The notes beneath the pieces were generated by a model. The model searched no databases. It was not told the DNA's origin and saw only the letters and a list, made by a program, of their open reading frames with translations. From Hygrocybe punicea (Eukaryota > Basidiomycota > Agaricomycetes > Agaricales > Hygrophoraceae), in the NCBI GenBank assembly GCA_963556145.1, contig OY744463.1, positions 6,572,001-6,636,000 of the forward strand: a DNA stretch of 64,000 nt, written 5' to 3'. Made by a program: the position numbers and the translations under genes. Shown piece after piece: positions 11,523 to 24,763 of the stretch. Every line of letters starts with the position of its first letter. Position 1 is the first letter of the stretch.

Positions 11523-14020
11523 ATGGCAGATATCGCCCCGGATGTCTCAAAGAGCTTGCAGGATCCTCACATACACTCGTTGACTACAACTTTTGTGAAT
11601 TCGTCTTCTGCCGATGTGAATTCGACTTTTGATGACAAGGACGTTTGCACCAATCAAGACGATGTAGACGTGTGCACCAATCAAGACGATGTAGTCGTCG
11701 TCGATTGGGACGGACCCGATGATCCATTAAACCCCAAGAAGTACGTTCATGTCTAGCGAATATTGCGAACCAGTCGAATATTTCACACTCGTTTCACAGC
11801 TGGAACAACAGAAGGAAATGGGCAGTAACAATTGTTGTCTCTTGCTTTACCTTCATAAGCCCAGTTTCGTCTTCCATGATGGCTCCTGCATGTGAACAAG
11901 TAGCTCGACAATATGGCATTACAAACAGTGTCCTCATAGCTATGATGGTCTCGATATTTGTGCTGGCATACTGTGAAGCAATCTCTTGAAATTCTCATCA
12001 TGTATTTTCCCCCCTTTGACCGCACAGTATAGCTATTGGCCCTTTTGTCCTGGCGCCTCTGAGCGAAATTTACGGCCGTTCCAAAGTACTTCAAATCGCA
12101 AACTTGTGGTACCTTGGTATATTTGCATGGCAAATCTTCTATCCCTTGCAGCTGACCAAACCAATGTCTTGGCTTTGCAGTTTGGAATTTAGTTTGCTCA
12201 TTGGCCCAAAACGAGACACAGATGATTGTTTTTCGCTTCTTGGCCGGGTTGGGTGGAAGTGCGCCGCTCGCCGTCAGTCTCTTGTTTTGCACTCCAATAC
12301 TTTGTACATCCATCCAGTGCTTCACCTTGCAGATCGGTGGTGCTGTCGTCGGCGACTGTTGGCATCCGGAAGAACGAGGTCGGGCAATTGCCATGTCCTC
12401 ACTCGCTCCGTTACTGGGTCCAGTCGTCGGACCGATCGCTGGCGCTTGGTGAGTTTGTTTTTGGAAATTTCTCCGCCAGTTCCAATTCTGGGATTAGGAT
12501 TGCAGAAAAATCGTCCTGGAAATGGATCGTATGTCTCCCTTCCTTCAACTCAATTTATATCACTCTCTTTGAATTGGTCCCCCCCTCGCCCCCCCAAGTA
12601 GTTTTGGTCAAGTAGTATTATGGACGGCATCGTTCAAATATTCGGTTTTATCTATCTTCGGGAAAGTGCGTTTTCATGTCCTTGGGACAAACGGGGACTT
12701 AAATTGTACTTCACGACATATAAGCATTCGCCCCGGTTTTGCTCGAAAGAAAAGCGAGGAGGATATTGAAGAGTATGAGTGCCGAAAAAGGTTCCCCCAA
12801 GCGTGTTCGTACCGTATTCCAAGACAGACAGTGCGATTTTCCCGTTTCCCCTTCATTTGCGATTGGCTGCGGGGGACACCTTTTCCCCCCTGCCCCTGAC
12901 GTTCCTTTGCGCGTTTTGTTTCAGCTGGAAAATGATAGTTTTCAGGTCGTTGACTCGCCCGTTCATATTCTTTGCCTGCGAGCCGATCGTGCAACTTTTG
13001 GGGCTTTATATGGCTTTTGTTTACGGTCTTTTGTATGGTACGGTAACGTTCTTCCATACACACACTTCTCTCTCCCTGGCTGGCCGCCCTGTATCTATCT
13101 ATCTATGCTGACTCGTTGACGTCCATGCTGCAGTGTTCTTGACAACAATGCCTACGATATTCCAAGGGGTGTATCATCAATCCCCGGGCATTGCTGGTCT
13201 GCATTATATCGCGCTAGGCGTAGGCCTCTACAGCATGGCCCAATTCAATGCCAAATTCATGGACTCGACGTACCTGTTTCTCAAGAATAGGTATGGGGGT
13301 GTCGGCCGGCCGGAGTTTCGACTACGTCAGTGTTTGCTGCTTTCTTTTCTGATTATATATATACCTATGAATTTGCATTTTCTTTACGAAAACAGCATCG
13401 ATGGTGCCGGGAACTCTGTTTCTCCCTGTTGGTCTGCTGTTGGCTGGGTGGGGGACGGAGAATCGGTATCATTGGATCGTCGCTGATCTCGTGAGTTTGT
13501 TTTGATTGGCTTCATTTGAATTTGTCGTGGCAAGGGGCTGGGCGCACAAGTCCCGTATCCTCCGCTGTTGCTGAATAGGTTTTTTTCTTCTCAATAGGGT
13601 ATTGCATGCGTAGGAGCAGCCACGGTACTGATATATCAGGGGACGATGGCATATGTCGTGGATGCCTTTGCTCTCCATTCTGCGTCAGGTACGGAATCGG
13701 TTGGTCGGGCAGGTTCCTTGTTTTTGACAACTTACTCATTGGGTAGCACTTGCGGTTGTATCGAGCTTACGTTCGCTCGCCGGGTTCTCTTTCCCACTGT
13801 TTGCTCCTGCGATGTACAAGGCCTTGGGATTTGGGAAGGGGAACACCATACTGGCCGTGGTGGCTATCGTAATGGGATGTCCAGCGTACGTTCTCCCACC
13901 GCCACTCCCCATCTCTTTCCGGAAATTGGTTACATATAGATTGATCTTTTGATTAGACCGTGGCTGTTTTGGCATTTCGGTGAACGCATACGCAAGACTA
14001 GCAAGTATGCGCGCGGTTGA
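11523..14020 (+). CDS. Major facilitator superfamily transporter (DHA1-like drug/polyamine proton antiporter)
   Basis: Plasma-membrane MFS exporter with the fungal DHA1 layout. The ATG at 11523 (MADIAPDVSKSLQDPHIHSL) is preferred to one at 11475. A hydrophilic acidic N-terminus carries a 27 bp tandem repeat (DVCTNQDDV twice) and ends in the common pre-TM1 signature DWDGPDDPLNPKNW. Recognisable parts are TM1 (WAVTIVVSCFTFISPVSSSM), the motif A region (VLAPLSEIYGRSKV), MIVFRFLAGLGGSAPLAV, then GGAVVGDCWHPEERGRAIAM and APLLGPVVGPIAGAWI (motif C, antiporter-specific). The second half includes TMPTIFQGVYHQSPGIAGLH and YKALGFGKGNTILAVVAIVM. Last exon ends WHFGERIRKTSKYARG; stop 14018-14020. About a dozen short introns. 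The substrate cannot be read from sequence. Confidence 0.9.
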
Positions 14021-14740
14021 CTCTGCGTTGCCCGGATCGAGATATCCAACTGGGGCCCCGCATTTCTGGGCCCGAAATGGCTGGGTTGGTGCTGGTCTCA
14101 ATGAGAGTCGATGAAAACTTGTAGTTAGAATAAAACTCCACCGTCGGGCCACTGAGCCTCGCATTTCGTCTTCTTGATAGATATTAACTGATAATTGAAG
14201 TTATGTTGATCTTGCTTCACTCCAACTCCAAATGGACTACATGCAGCTGCAGTGGATGAGCGCTGACTCGGAGCAGTTTGGTCGTGCTGGCGAGTCAGCG
14301 CCGGGAACTGTTAGGGTCATTGTGGAGGGCGGGAATGACCTCAGCGAATGCCATGGTCCCAATGCTTTACAATAGAGTCCGACCTCGTCCCAGGACATGG
14401 CGTATTACGCTGATCTCACATCTGTGAGTGGGTAGACTGATGACAGTGGTGGAAGTCGTTATTCCACCGCCACTGAACCCGGCCTTTGTTATTCCCCTCC
14501 ACGACTTCCGAGTCGGTTGCACAAAACACCTTTGTACTCGCCCACCATTCGGAGACATTATGCACGCTTGAACGGCCGAGGTCTGGAGCCCTCCCCCTTC
14601 TCAAGCATATATTCAATATTCACGAACCGGGTGACCGTGGATTCGACATCAAATCATTTTACAAGAACATATTACACCACTAACTCACACAGGACCGCTG
14701 GACTTTCTTGACCTTGATTCTCGAAACCAAAACCCACTTG
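14021..14740. promoter_or_regulatory. Intergenic region upstream of GCN2
   Basis: No gene supported. It contains the GCN2 promoter and the inverted TGACTC pair listed separately. Confidence 0.5.
14260..14301. promoter_or_regulatory. Inverted repeat carrying two Gcn4/CPC1-like TGACTC sites
   Basis: Perfect 11 bp arms, GCGCTGACTCG at 14260-14270 and its complement CGAGTCAGCGC at 14291-14301, separated by 20 bp. Each arm contains TGACTC, six of seven bases of the TGASTCA element bound by Gcn4/CPC1 bZIP activators. It lies about 440 bp upstream of the GCN2 start codon. Function is inferred from motif and position only. Confidence 0.4.
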
Positions 14741-17700
14741 ATGGAATCTACGGAAGAACTGCAACGATTGGAAATAACCGCACTAAGGTCTATTTACGCT
14801 GAAGACTTTATCGAAACACCTCCGCCCAAAGTGTGGAAAGTAAGACCGTTTCTATTCGGCTTTACAACTCCGTTCATTGTCCATACCTGATCAACTACTT
14901 GCTCCCACTAGGATGCTGCCAGGTTACCTGAGTTTTTGATCAAAGTTCCTCACTCCGACCCGAACTATGCCTCCAAGATTTATTTCCATCTACATACCAA
15001 GTGAGAGTATCAGGGAGGGCATTCTGAAATCAGGTGGTTGATTCGTTTTTGTGGCTCCCCCCTTCCCCCGCCATTCCCTGCAGGTTCCCGAAGACATACC
15101 CAACGATTGCGTGTCCTACTTTTACCATACAAAAACCCGTGGCGGGATTGAACAATGACCAAATCGCAAAACTATCACTTGCCGTTCGCGCTGAGGCTCA
15201 GAAGTATCGGGGCTCTGAGATGGTCTTTCAGGTAATGTTCCCGTTTAGCCCCATTCGCGGGCAACCCATGTTGACACTTTTTCATTTTTTTTTCGCTCGC
15301 TGGTGTAAAGATTGCAACGTTTGCACAAGAGTGGATCGGCGACAACGTGTCACCTCCCCCTGTTGAGCTGCCCGGATCACTTGCGACAGAGATGGCAAAG
15401 CGTGCGTCAGACGCAGAGCGGGTCAGTCGGTTTGCTCCTTTGAACCGATTTCTTATTCACCTCAATCTACACGCACTGCCTGCCTATCTAGGCCAGGAGA
15501 GAGCGAGAGGCTGCAGAAGCGGAACGAGAACACGAAAGAGAAGCACATTTGGCGGAAGAGCTGAACAAACAGATCTGGGCTGACGCTCAAAGGCAACAAC
15601 TCGCGAAAAAAGACAAGCAGTACAAAGCTCGTAACAGAGCCAACTCGGAAGCAACGGCGGTTCCATCGGTGGCTGGAGATACCCCAACCGAGACATTCCA
15701 TCACGAGATCGAGTTCTCCGGGATGCGGTTTGACACTGTGAAGTTCTTCCATCCACGGAAAGGTAAATTATTATTATTGTCATCATTATTTATCTCATGG
15801 GAGGTGCAGAGAGTCTTGGAACGATGTATCTAGTAGAGCCCGTATGCGATGATGTCAATGCCACGCTATCACTGGAGCTCTATGTCATCAACTTCGAATC
15901 TGACTACTACGGCACAACTCAAGGTGGGAAATGTCACGAGTGTACGCAAACCTTTCTTACTTGCATTTTGCTTCTTTCTTTCTGGAAACAGGAAAGAAGA
16001 AGCTCAAACAGGTGGAAGCCGAAATACAACGACTCATTGGTGTCCGCCATTCGAATCTTCTGACTCTGCTTGCGGTCAAATTAACTATACCTCAACTGGA
16101 CGGCCCTCCGCAAATGTTAATACTGTCAGAGCAACAGCCGCCCATGACGTTGCACGATGTTCTCGAAGATTGTGAATCGCTCCGGGAAGAACGAGCTTTT
16201 GTTTGTCTCAGTCATGCGTCCTGCCAAGTGAATTCCTCACACGCCCCACCCTGCCTTTTCTGTAGGATTACCTTGTCCAAATCTTGTCTGCGTTGAATGC
16301 TGTCCATGCAAATGATCTCGTTCACAGGGGTCAGCTCCCACTACTGTCTCAGTCTAACACTCGGCAAGTTCTAATCGATGTGTCTAAAGGCATCAACACC
16401 CGCTGCATTGGTCTGGGTTCCCGAGACCAAAGCACCACCCAGCCTAAACTCCTCAAGTTGGGGAAAGTGGGCTACTACACGCGATTACTGGATCTCCATC
16501 GGTCGAATCCTTTCAGCCCTAATCTTGCTGTCATCAACAGTGACACATCTATTCCTGAAGTATGGTAAGTATGAAGAGTCGTTTGCACACTTGATGTGTG
16601 TACAATCTAATCTAGAGTCCTGATCGGCTGTTGTTAAGGCTTTCTAATGATGTCGCGAACTCGCCTTTGTTGTACACGCGAAGCCGCGACTTACACGATG
16701 TGGGGATCGTTTTTCTTCAAATGCTCCTTGGCCTTGATGTCATGGAGCAATATGCAGACCCTCATATTGCCACCCGGTCAGGCAAGTTGTATATCTTAAC
16801 CAAAATTCCTTATTGCCACAATCTTACGACAGTTGTTGTTGCAGCGTCTGTACATCCAAGGTTCATACAACCTGCAATTAGCATGCTTCTCCCCAGCAAG
16901 AGGAATAATGTATCATGTTCGGCGCTTCTTGCGGAGCTTACAGAAAATTATTTCCATGGTGGTGCGGCACGGTCTGCCACAGTGCCTATTCCTGGTATGG
17001 TTGACTTGAGATTGCTGTATAACCCTTCATTGACGAGATCACAGAACCTAAAACCCCAATGCCTCAGAATTATGGAAACTCTCCTGAGATTGACTACTTC
17101 AGGACACCACAAAGTGCGAGGCACGCAAGTCGATGGAAAGAGGACTGGGAGGAACTGGAACTTCTGGTCAGGCTTCTGGTTCACGCTTTGCATGTTGCAC
17201 AAACTCACATGTTGTCATTGAATAGGGCAAGGGTGCATTTGGTTCTGTAGTCAAAGCTCGCAACAAGATTGACTCGCGCATCTATGCAGGTAAGAGGCGG
17301 TTTCACAAATTTGTATATTACTCCACCACTGACTCAAGTCTCAGTCAAGAAAATCCTTCTCCGAACTATGCAAAGCGATAGCAGGATCTTCAGGGAGGTC
17401 AATGCGCTGAGCCGATTGTCTCATCGTTTTATAGTACGTTATTACACTACCTGGGTTGAAACGTCGGAACGCATATCAGTTGCGGCCTCCGATAATTGGG
17501 ACCGCGAAATAGCGTCCGATGATGGCATGACATCCGTGCCGCACTCCACAGAGGACTACAGCAGATCAAGTGACCGCATTAGCTTTGATCTAGACGATCT
17601 AGACGATGTGGGATCTGTGTCCAAGTCGTCGTTTCCTAGTATTCATTTCACCAGATCGTTGTCCCCGAAGACAGACGAGGAAGACGACATGGAGGAGTCT

Positions 17701-20700
17701 TTTGGAGAACTCTTTGGACCAGAACCTCCTGTCGAAATTCGTCCTGCGACGCCGCCCCCAAGGCTTTCTCGCACGTTATATATTCAGATGGTGCGGACGT
17801 TTACAATACATGCGACTAAGGACACACTTTGACTTGGTGGTTAGGAATTTGTGGAGCGTCAAACCCTGAAAGAGGTTGTTCACCCTTTACAGCGTTATGG
17901 AATACAATTTTCTCATTCATGATGTTCAGAGAGTGGCCGAAGGCCTTTCGGAAGACGAAGCTTGGCATCTCTTTCAACAAATTGTCGACGCCCTGGTTCA
18001 CATGGCTGGCCTTGGCATCGTCTGTGACCGTTTTCCTCTTCGTGTGGTCGAATCCTAACCACAATTTGACTAGCTTCACCGCGATATTAAACTTACCAAC
18101 ATCTTCATCGGTAAGAATACATATACGGATTTGACAAAATTTCTGACATGTTGGAATAGATGGTAAAGGTGATTGTAAAGGCTAGTCATTCTATCGTCTA
18201 GGGTATAAGGCCATTTTCTCATTCATTGTGTGCTAGTTGGCGATTTTGGACTTGCCACGTCGAGTTTGGCTGCTGTTGATCCTTCTGATGTTTCTCCTCA
18301 CATTGTGATTCCCGACGCGGACATGACTCTGGGTAAGTTTTAATTATATGTAGGTATTCTCTTGTAGCTTACGATTCATCGTAGAAGTGGGAACGAGGCT
18401 TTACATCGCTCCGGAAGTTCAATCCAGGAAAAGAGGCCCACGAAACCACAACAAGGCCGATCTATACAGTCTTGGTGTGCGTTTCACTGTGACTTGAGAT
18501 AAAAAGAATTTCGTCACGTCTCTTGCAGATAGTCTTTTTCGAGATGAATTTCACATTTTCGACCGAATCGGAGCGAATCGCTGTGATAGAGGATCTAAGG
18601 AAGCCAAATATTATCTTTCCTCGGGAATGGGACCCGGCACGAACCCGGCAACGCCAAAGTGAGCCTCTTCCCAATCTGACTATTTGAATAATTCGAATGT
18701 TTGTAGTTATTACATGGCTGCTTCAACACGATCCTGCTGATCGCCCAACTGCGCTCGATCTTTCTCAAAGTTCTCTTTTACCGCCGAGGTTGGAAGATGA
18801 ATACTATAAAGGTGCCCTGAAGATGATGTGTTTGTGCCGCTTCGTACTTCATCTCGTGGTGTAATAAATTTTACCCATCTTTTCAGCCAAACCGGATTCT
18901 CCTCATCACCAAATGGTGCTTGCTTCCTTGTTCAATCAACCCCCAAGGCCTACCCGAGGATTCTTGTATGACCTTGAAGCCGAACTCCCTGATCACGCAC
19001 ACCTGAATGGCATCGTTCAAGAAAGGCTTACGGCTATTTTCAGGCTGCATGGTGCTGTCCTTATGGAACCCCCGTTGCTGATACCTGTGACGAACCCCGA
19101 AGAGGAAACTCAAGCTGTTTTTCTTGATCGACACGGTGATGTGGTCACGTTGCCCAATAACACTCTTGTGCCATTCGCAAGGCTGGCTGCTCGTAGCAAC
19201 ATCAAGAGAATCAAACGTTATCACATCACCAACGTTTACCGACCAAAGTAATTATTAGAATCCTTGTGTTTTCTAGGAATCTCACACCGGCGGTCATTTA
19301 GCACCGTGGCTGGACATCCAAAACTCGCAAAGGCGGCCGTATTCGATATCATCTCACCAGATGTTACAACTGGACCACTTGCTGCTGGAGCTGAAGTTCT
19401 TGCGGTCGTTAATGAGTGTCTCATCTGCTTTCCTACCCTGGCTCAGACATATGACATTCACATTTCACATTCCAAAAGTAAGACTCAACACAACATTATC
19501 TAGGATCCAATAATAGCTTTTGTCGATTCCTTTCAGTTGTCGACTTGGTCCTGAATAGAATCCCCACCTCTCTCCGTGCCTCAGTGATCGAGACAATGAC
19601 TCAATCAAAATCATCTCCGTCACAAAAGCGCGCATTATTATTGAAGAAGGGCCTGTTAAGAAGTACCGCCGACGAACTAGAGGTTTTGGCTGATATCGGT
19701 GAGTAGCCCGTGTACTCCCATGCCAATATTCATTTTAACCTCTTCCCCAGATGAAGATGTGGATGCGCTTGTAGCGAGATTGGAAAAAATATCACCTACC
19801 CTGCCAGGTCTCGTTGGTCCTGCTGTTGAAGAAATGAAGAGTACGATCCAGCACGCCAAGTTGATAGGCATCTCTCAGGCGTTCTTCTTCCATCTCCTCA
19901 TGCTCGGCAGCCATCACACTCATTTCAAAGAAGGCGTTCGTTTCGAAGTCGTCCGAAGAAACAAACGAATGGATGTGCTTGCCGCTGGTGGACAGTGAGC
20001 TCCTTGCTTGTCAGGTTGCAATCACAAAAGTGTAATTGACCTACCGCAAGATACAATGCCTTGATATCTCGGTATTCTCACCCAAAGTCCCAATCAGAGG
20101 CACTTTGCGCGGTTGGTGTTCAGATTGCTGTAGACAAGATCACTCTCGCTCTTGCCAGTTTTCAAAGCTCCTCTGTCAAGGCCCTGGTCAAGGAACAGCG
20201 ATCCTTTGGTTTCTGGAGTCCTCGGAGATGCGACGTTTATGTTGTGTCTTATCATCCAGGTTACTTACAGGACAGGCTCGAGGTCGTGGGCTACCTCTGG
20301 CAACATAACATCAGTGCCGACCTCATATATGAATCCGGCGTACCCGATGCTGAACATGAGAATCATGTTGATATCTGTGTCCGGGAGGGTATCTTGTGGG
20401 TCCTCGGAAGTTTCGTGCGTGGCCATGCTGAAAGATCAAATCAGATTCACTGTATACCCTCGCCCACGTGCTACAAGGAGAGATCAACCAGCTTTCAAAG
20501 TAAAAAGTATCTTGAAAGGAACCGAGTACGAAGGTGAATCGATTAATGATTGAGTGGCAAGAATGCTCTTAGCTCTTTTTCAGTCTCCCGACAAGAGCTT
20601 GTTGGCTGGCTTCAACACGAAATTGCGGAACAAAAACGCATTGACGCCTCTACATCTGGCGCTCCTCTCTACTCGGATGGTCTGCAAAGCTCGTTCCCCC

Positions 20701-21124
20701 ATAAGGATGTTCCTGCGTCTACGGATGTCTTGCTGGTTTTACCATTGGACACAAAGAAGCAACGAAAGCAGGTGAAGCAGCTCTTCTTGGACAGAGGTGA
20801 GACTGTTCTCACGATAGATTACCCCGTAACTGATGAACAATTTCCTCAGCCTTTGAAACAGGTTCCCAGGTGAGATCTGCGGTTCAGGCCGGCATGCCCA
20901 TACTAGCGGTTGATGTGCCGCCTAATGTTTTCGATGCCATGAGCAGTGGTTCATCTTGGATCACCGATGATGAAGCCTGGAGGGTGATCTTGTCTGGCTT
21001 TCCTGCCTCTCATTCTGCATATGCTCATCAGGTGCGAGAGGCTGCCTTGAAGCGTAAGGCAGACCACCGGTTCCTCCTTCTGTTTGCCGTTCGCGAAGAG
21101 CGCATCCAACTTCTTACGTTATGA
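14741..21124 (+). CDS. GCN2: eIF2alpha kinase GCN2 (general amino acid control)
   Basis: Cytosolic kinase that senses uncharged tRNA and phosphorylates eIF2alpha. The first ATG is at 14741. N-terminal RWD domain, which binds GCN1: LQRLEITALRSIYAEDFIE, then FPKTYPTIACPTFTIQKPV. Then a charged helical linker (AREAAEAEREHEREAHLAEE), a degenerate kinase domain (about 15.7-17.0 kb) and the active kinase: VKKILLRTMQSDSRIFREVN, an acidic insert of about 110 residues typical of eIF2alpha kinases, LHRDIKLTNIFI, GDFGLA and VGTRLYIAPEVQSRKRGPRN. Next the histidyl-tRNA-synthetase-like domain (QERLTAIFRLHGAVLMEPPL, FARLAARSNIKRIKRYHITN, GHPKLAKAAVFDIISPDVTT, RNKRMDVLAAGGQYNALISR) and a C-terminal region ending FAVREERIQLLTL. 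Some 25 short introns. All canonical domains are in order, so it looks functional. Confidence 0.95.
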
Positions 21125-21731
21125 CACGTATCTCATTGCCAGTGAGCTGAGTATTCCACGGAGCTATGAAATAATGACATTTTATTGAACCCAAGACCCA
21201 TATCTGTCACTGACGAAGGGCTAGAAAAGCAGGTTGGTTTTTGACTGAAGATACGTCATCAATTTGACATCAAACTCAACATTTGGAATACAAAGGAGAC
21301 GGATGACCATCAAATAATCTGCAGATATCCAGTCAGAGAAAGAAATGTGAAAATTTTGGTCTCTCGAAAGCGGCTTGGCAGGAGCTTGCCACAAAGTCCG
21401 CTTCAAATGAATTTACCTTCAAAAGGACGAGATCTTTGGCAAGAATATTGCTCAGCAAGCTCCTCCTGAACAAGCTCCTTTAAGGCTGAGACAATAGGCG
21501 GGCACGTACAGAAGCCGCAAACCAACGGCAGTTTGAAGGGAACTCATGTATGAAAGAAGCGAGATTGCAAGAAATATCTATTTCAATTCTTCTAAACTAC
21601 TCGGATTACATGTAAGGAGGTGAGCAAGAAAAGATAGCTGAGCGTACAGCTATAAGTGGGCGAGGTTGAAAGGCAGTCTTAAGCGACATATCATAGATCC
21701 AAACCCATTCCAGGACGCGTGATCACACCAT
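21125..21731. other. Intergenic, between convergent GCN2 and P450 genes
   Basis: No coding potential seen. It should contain both 3' UTRs. Confidence 0.5.
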
Positions 21732-24012
21732 TCACACTGAAGGAACCGCTGCTGTGTCCATCACAAGCAATTTTGTCTGTTCGGTTCGCGGGGTAATCAC
21801 ACACTTGAAGTCCTTGGGTTTACTGGGGAGAGTAATCACCATCGCGATGATAAATCGAAGATGAAATAAATAGAGGAGGGAATCGTGAGCAATATTTCGC
21901 ATGAGAAAATGAAACGGAAAGTCACGTACGCCCCCAAACCAGCAACGAAAGCGATCTCCGGCGTAATCTCCCGCCCGTTCTCATCCTTTGCTTTGGAGAT
22001 GGTCAAGGTGGACAACATCATCGCGAATACGATCCAGATGCTCGTCTCTGCTACATGTCGCCCGGGACAGATTCTATGCTCAGAGAATCAATTGAGAACA
22101 TCGGTGAATCGCCCCAACATGTTGGTCGGTCACCGTCGTCCGAAGCCAAAAGTACCAATAAAACAGGGTTCCTCATTCCCGCCAGCAGATTTGGCCAAGA
22201 ACCGCTCTGGATAGAACTTGGTAGGATCAGCGTATATTTTGTCATCCCATGCCATGCTCCTGGGTAATGGATAAGTAGTCAGCCTCTACAGGAATTTACT
22301 AAAGAACAGGTACATACAATGCATTGGCGATGATGGTAGAGCCTTTGGGGATGAACATTCCTTTGTAAACATCGTCTTGGATAACTCGGTGTGGGATGCC
22401 TAGAAATATATCGTTGTGTTTGTCAGCACGACAGGCCCCGCAGCAGGAGAATAGACTGAAAGACAGGATACCATCTGAAACACCTGACATGAAACTCTGG
22501 TTGACAACACGTAAGGAGTCTATTACCTCATGACTTCTTGAACGACGGCCTCGAGATATGGAAGCGAGCTTCGATCGCTGAACTCTGGCAGTCGGTCTAA
22601 ACCGACAATGGCGTCGATCTCTTGCTGCTTGTCAGGGAAGAGCGTCATGGTGAAAATGAACATCATGATAGTCGCCCATGTCTAAAGAGGCCGGTTCAGT
22701 TGGAACACCCAGGACATCCATTTTGAGAATGAAAACTAACAGTTTCCATTCCCGCTAACGGTGTGAGATTAGTTGACAACAAGGGAATCAGGCATCATCT
22801 CATACCGGCATAAATTGTCCCAGCTGACCCTTTGATGTCATCAACGTCATCTTGGGTTGCTTTCCCTTCACGTGCGAGTGCGGCCAGATGGCTGGCGACG
22901 AATGACGGCTGTGCTGTCCCATTTTCCTGTTTTTACACAACTCTGTCGAAGACCACAGTTTACGATGGTGGTGAGAACAGACCATTTGTTTCCTGACTCG
23001 GTCGAACGGAATGTTGAATATATCCTGGACTGCAAAACTCCAGTCTCGGCCATGCTGGGACCACCAAGCACCAGGAACCCATGAAGGGATGTGTCTCACT
23101 TGTATTAGACGCATAGTTCAGTCATCAACACACCACCAAAACGAGTGAGAACGCACAGAAGGGCATGACATCGGGCGGTGTCATGCCCGGACTTCCAGAT
23201 CCACTCACAGCAAGCGAAGTGTTCTCTGCAATCGTTATGTACTTGTCATCATCGGACCGAATTTCGTGACCGTATGCGAGCTTCATGACAAGGGTCGTAG
23301 CGTACCTTTGGGTAGCAAACACCTCAGCGGTAATTTTCGCCAATTGGGCATCATGCTAACCTTCGGACCAACCGATCATACGACTCCGGAGTCTGAGCCT
23401 CGACGAGACTCTTGAGGAGCACACGTGCTTCCTCCGTCTGAGTGTGCTCAAAAGTGTGGGTTTGACCTCGCGAGAACACGGAGTTGAACAATTTGCGGTG
23501 CTTCTGGAAACGCTTGCCGTATTCCAAAAATGGGAGAGTAGGGAAGAAGCCCAGTCTGACAGACAATTGAGATGTGTGATCCTTTCAACGAAGAGAGCAT
23601 TGGACGGAGACTCACATGTTCACGAACATTACGAAACGGGGCCTGTCGCTGTATATCGAACTTCGTTTATCCAACAGGTCAGCAGCGGCTTGAGCGCTGT
23701 TCAGGACGACGATCGATCTCCCAGGTGCTTTGAGGTGGATCACATCGCCTACATGTAGTTTAGCTAAGATAATCGTTGCCGACGACAAGGTGAAGCATAC
23801 CGTAACTCTTGCGCTTCTCGTGGTAAAACTCTGCTTGACCCTCGGGGATCAGGCGAAGATGTCCAATGAGCGGTTCCGCTGGTGGACCAGGTGGGAGCGA
23901 CGGATATTTTGGAGTCCCTGAAATTGACCTTGATGACGACGACGACGACGACTGCGGTAATGAGGGCAGCCACGACGTAGAACAAGGAGGAACTCATTGT
24001 TAACGGATCCAT
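21732..24012 (-). CDS. Cytochrome P450 monooxygenase, ER-anchored
   Basis: Haem-thiolate monooxygenase of the multi-intron type common in wood- and litter-decay basidiomycetes. N-terminal anchor [20 protein letters not shown] (a GTC repeat codes the Val run), then the proline hinge [20 protein letters not shown]. Middle: [20 protein letters not shown] (C-helix), [20 protein letters not shown] and [18 protein letters not shown]. The I-helix oxygen-binding motif AAGMETT is encoded partly on a 14 nt micro-exon (22741-22754). K-helix ExxR is EVMR in [13 protein letters not shown]. Then [17 protein letters not shown] and the haem loop [15 protein letters not shown], split by an intron after FGFGRR. 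Ends [20 protein letters not shown]; stop 21732-21734. Start is the ATG at 24012 or the one five codons later. All key residues are present; substrate unknown. Confidence 0.92.
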
Positions 24013-24763
24013 TGCCTCTTGCTGTCTTTTGAGCTCATGGGTGGGAACGTCATGTCGTGGAGGGGGCGTTTCAAGATTGAGAGTCCCCAGGTCGAGTCCA
24101 TCAGTCCGATCCCACCGCAGACATTAAAGTGATTTGGACGGTAAGTCTGTCCCAGTGCGAAGCAATTCTGCTTATCTGCCGTGACAGCCGTGTACGCATT
24201 TTCGCTAGTACTTTTACGACCTGGAAAACTGCCGTTCCTCTTCACGAAAGAATCGTCATCCGATGACCGAGCTATCCAGAAGATGAGTGGTTCATCTCAG
24301 CGAACGTACACTGGCAGCGACTCTTAAGCGACCACTACCTTGTCATCTGGGCACACGCAGCCCACAGCCACTGCCTTCATGAACGCCGACAACCCTCAAG
24401 CCACCTGCCGCAACGACAACGACAATCGGCCCAGGACACAGCCTCCTCTTCCGGGTACTTCGTAGGGTTTCATGGGGTCGGCCGTTCGCCTGCTGGATGC
24501 ACGGGACATGACCAAGCAACTTCCAAGATGACTTTTGGGTTGAATCTGGCACTGAAAATGATTTAAAATTATCTTACCCTTCAGTTGCACACATTCTAAT
24601 GTTGATACAGGCTTCACATATCTCATATTTCCCTCAGCGAGTTTATAATTCACATTTTTATGATGGCTTCAGCAATCTCGGTGTCACATGACGATGGCAC
24701 AGTCACGAATCACGTGGAGCGTGACTCCTCGTATTCGCAATTGAATAGCCATCAATCACTTCA
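24013..24763. promoter_or_regulatory. Divergent promoter region, P450 and CHK1
   Basis: About 750 bp between divergent start codons. Open frames here are short and lack family features. No specific element could be assigned. Confidence 0.45.
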
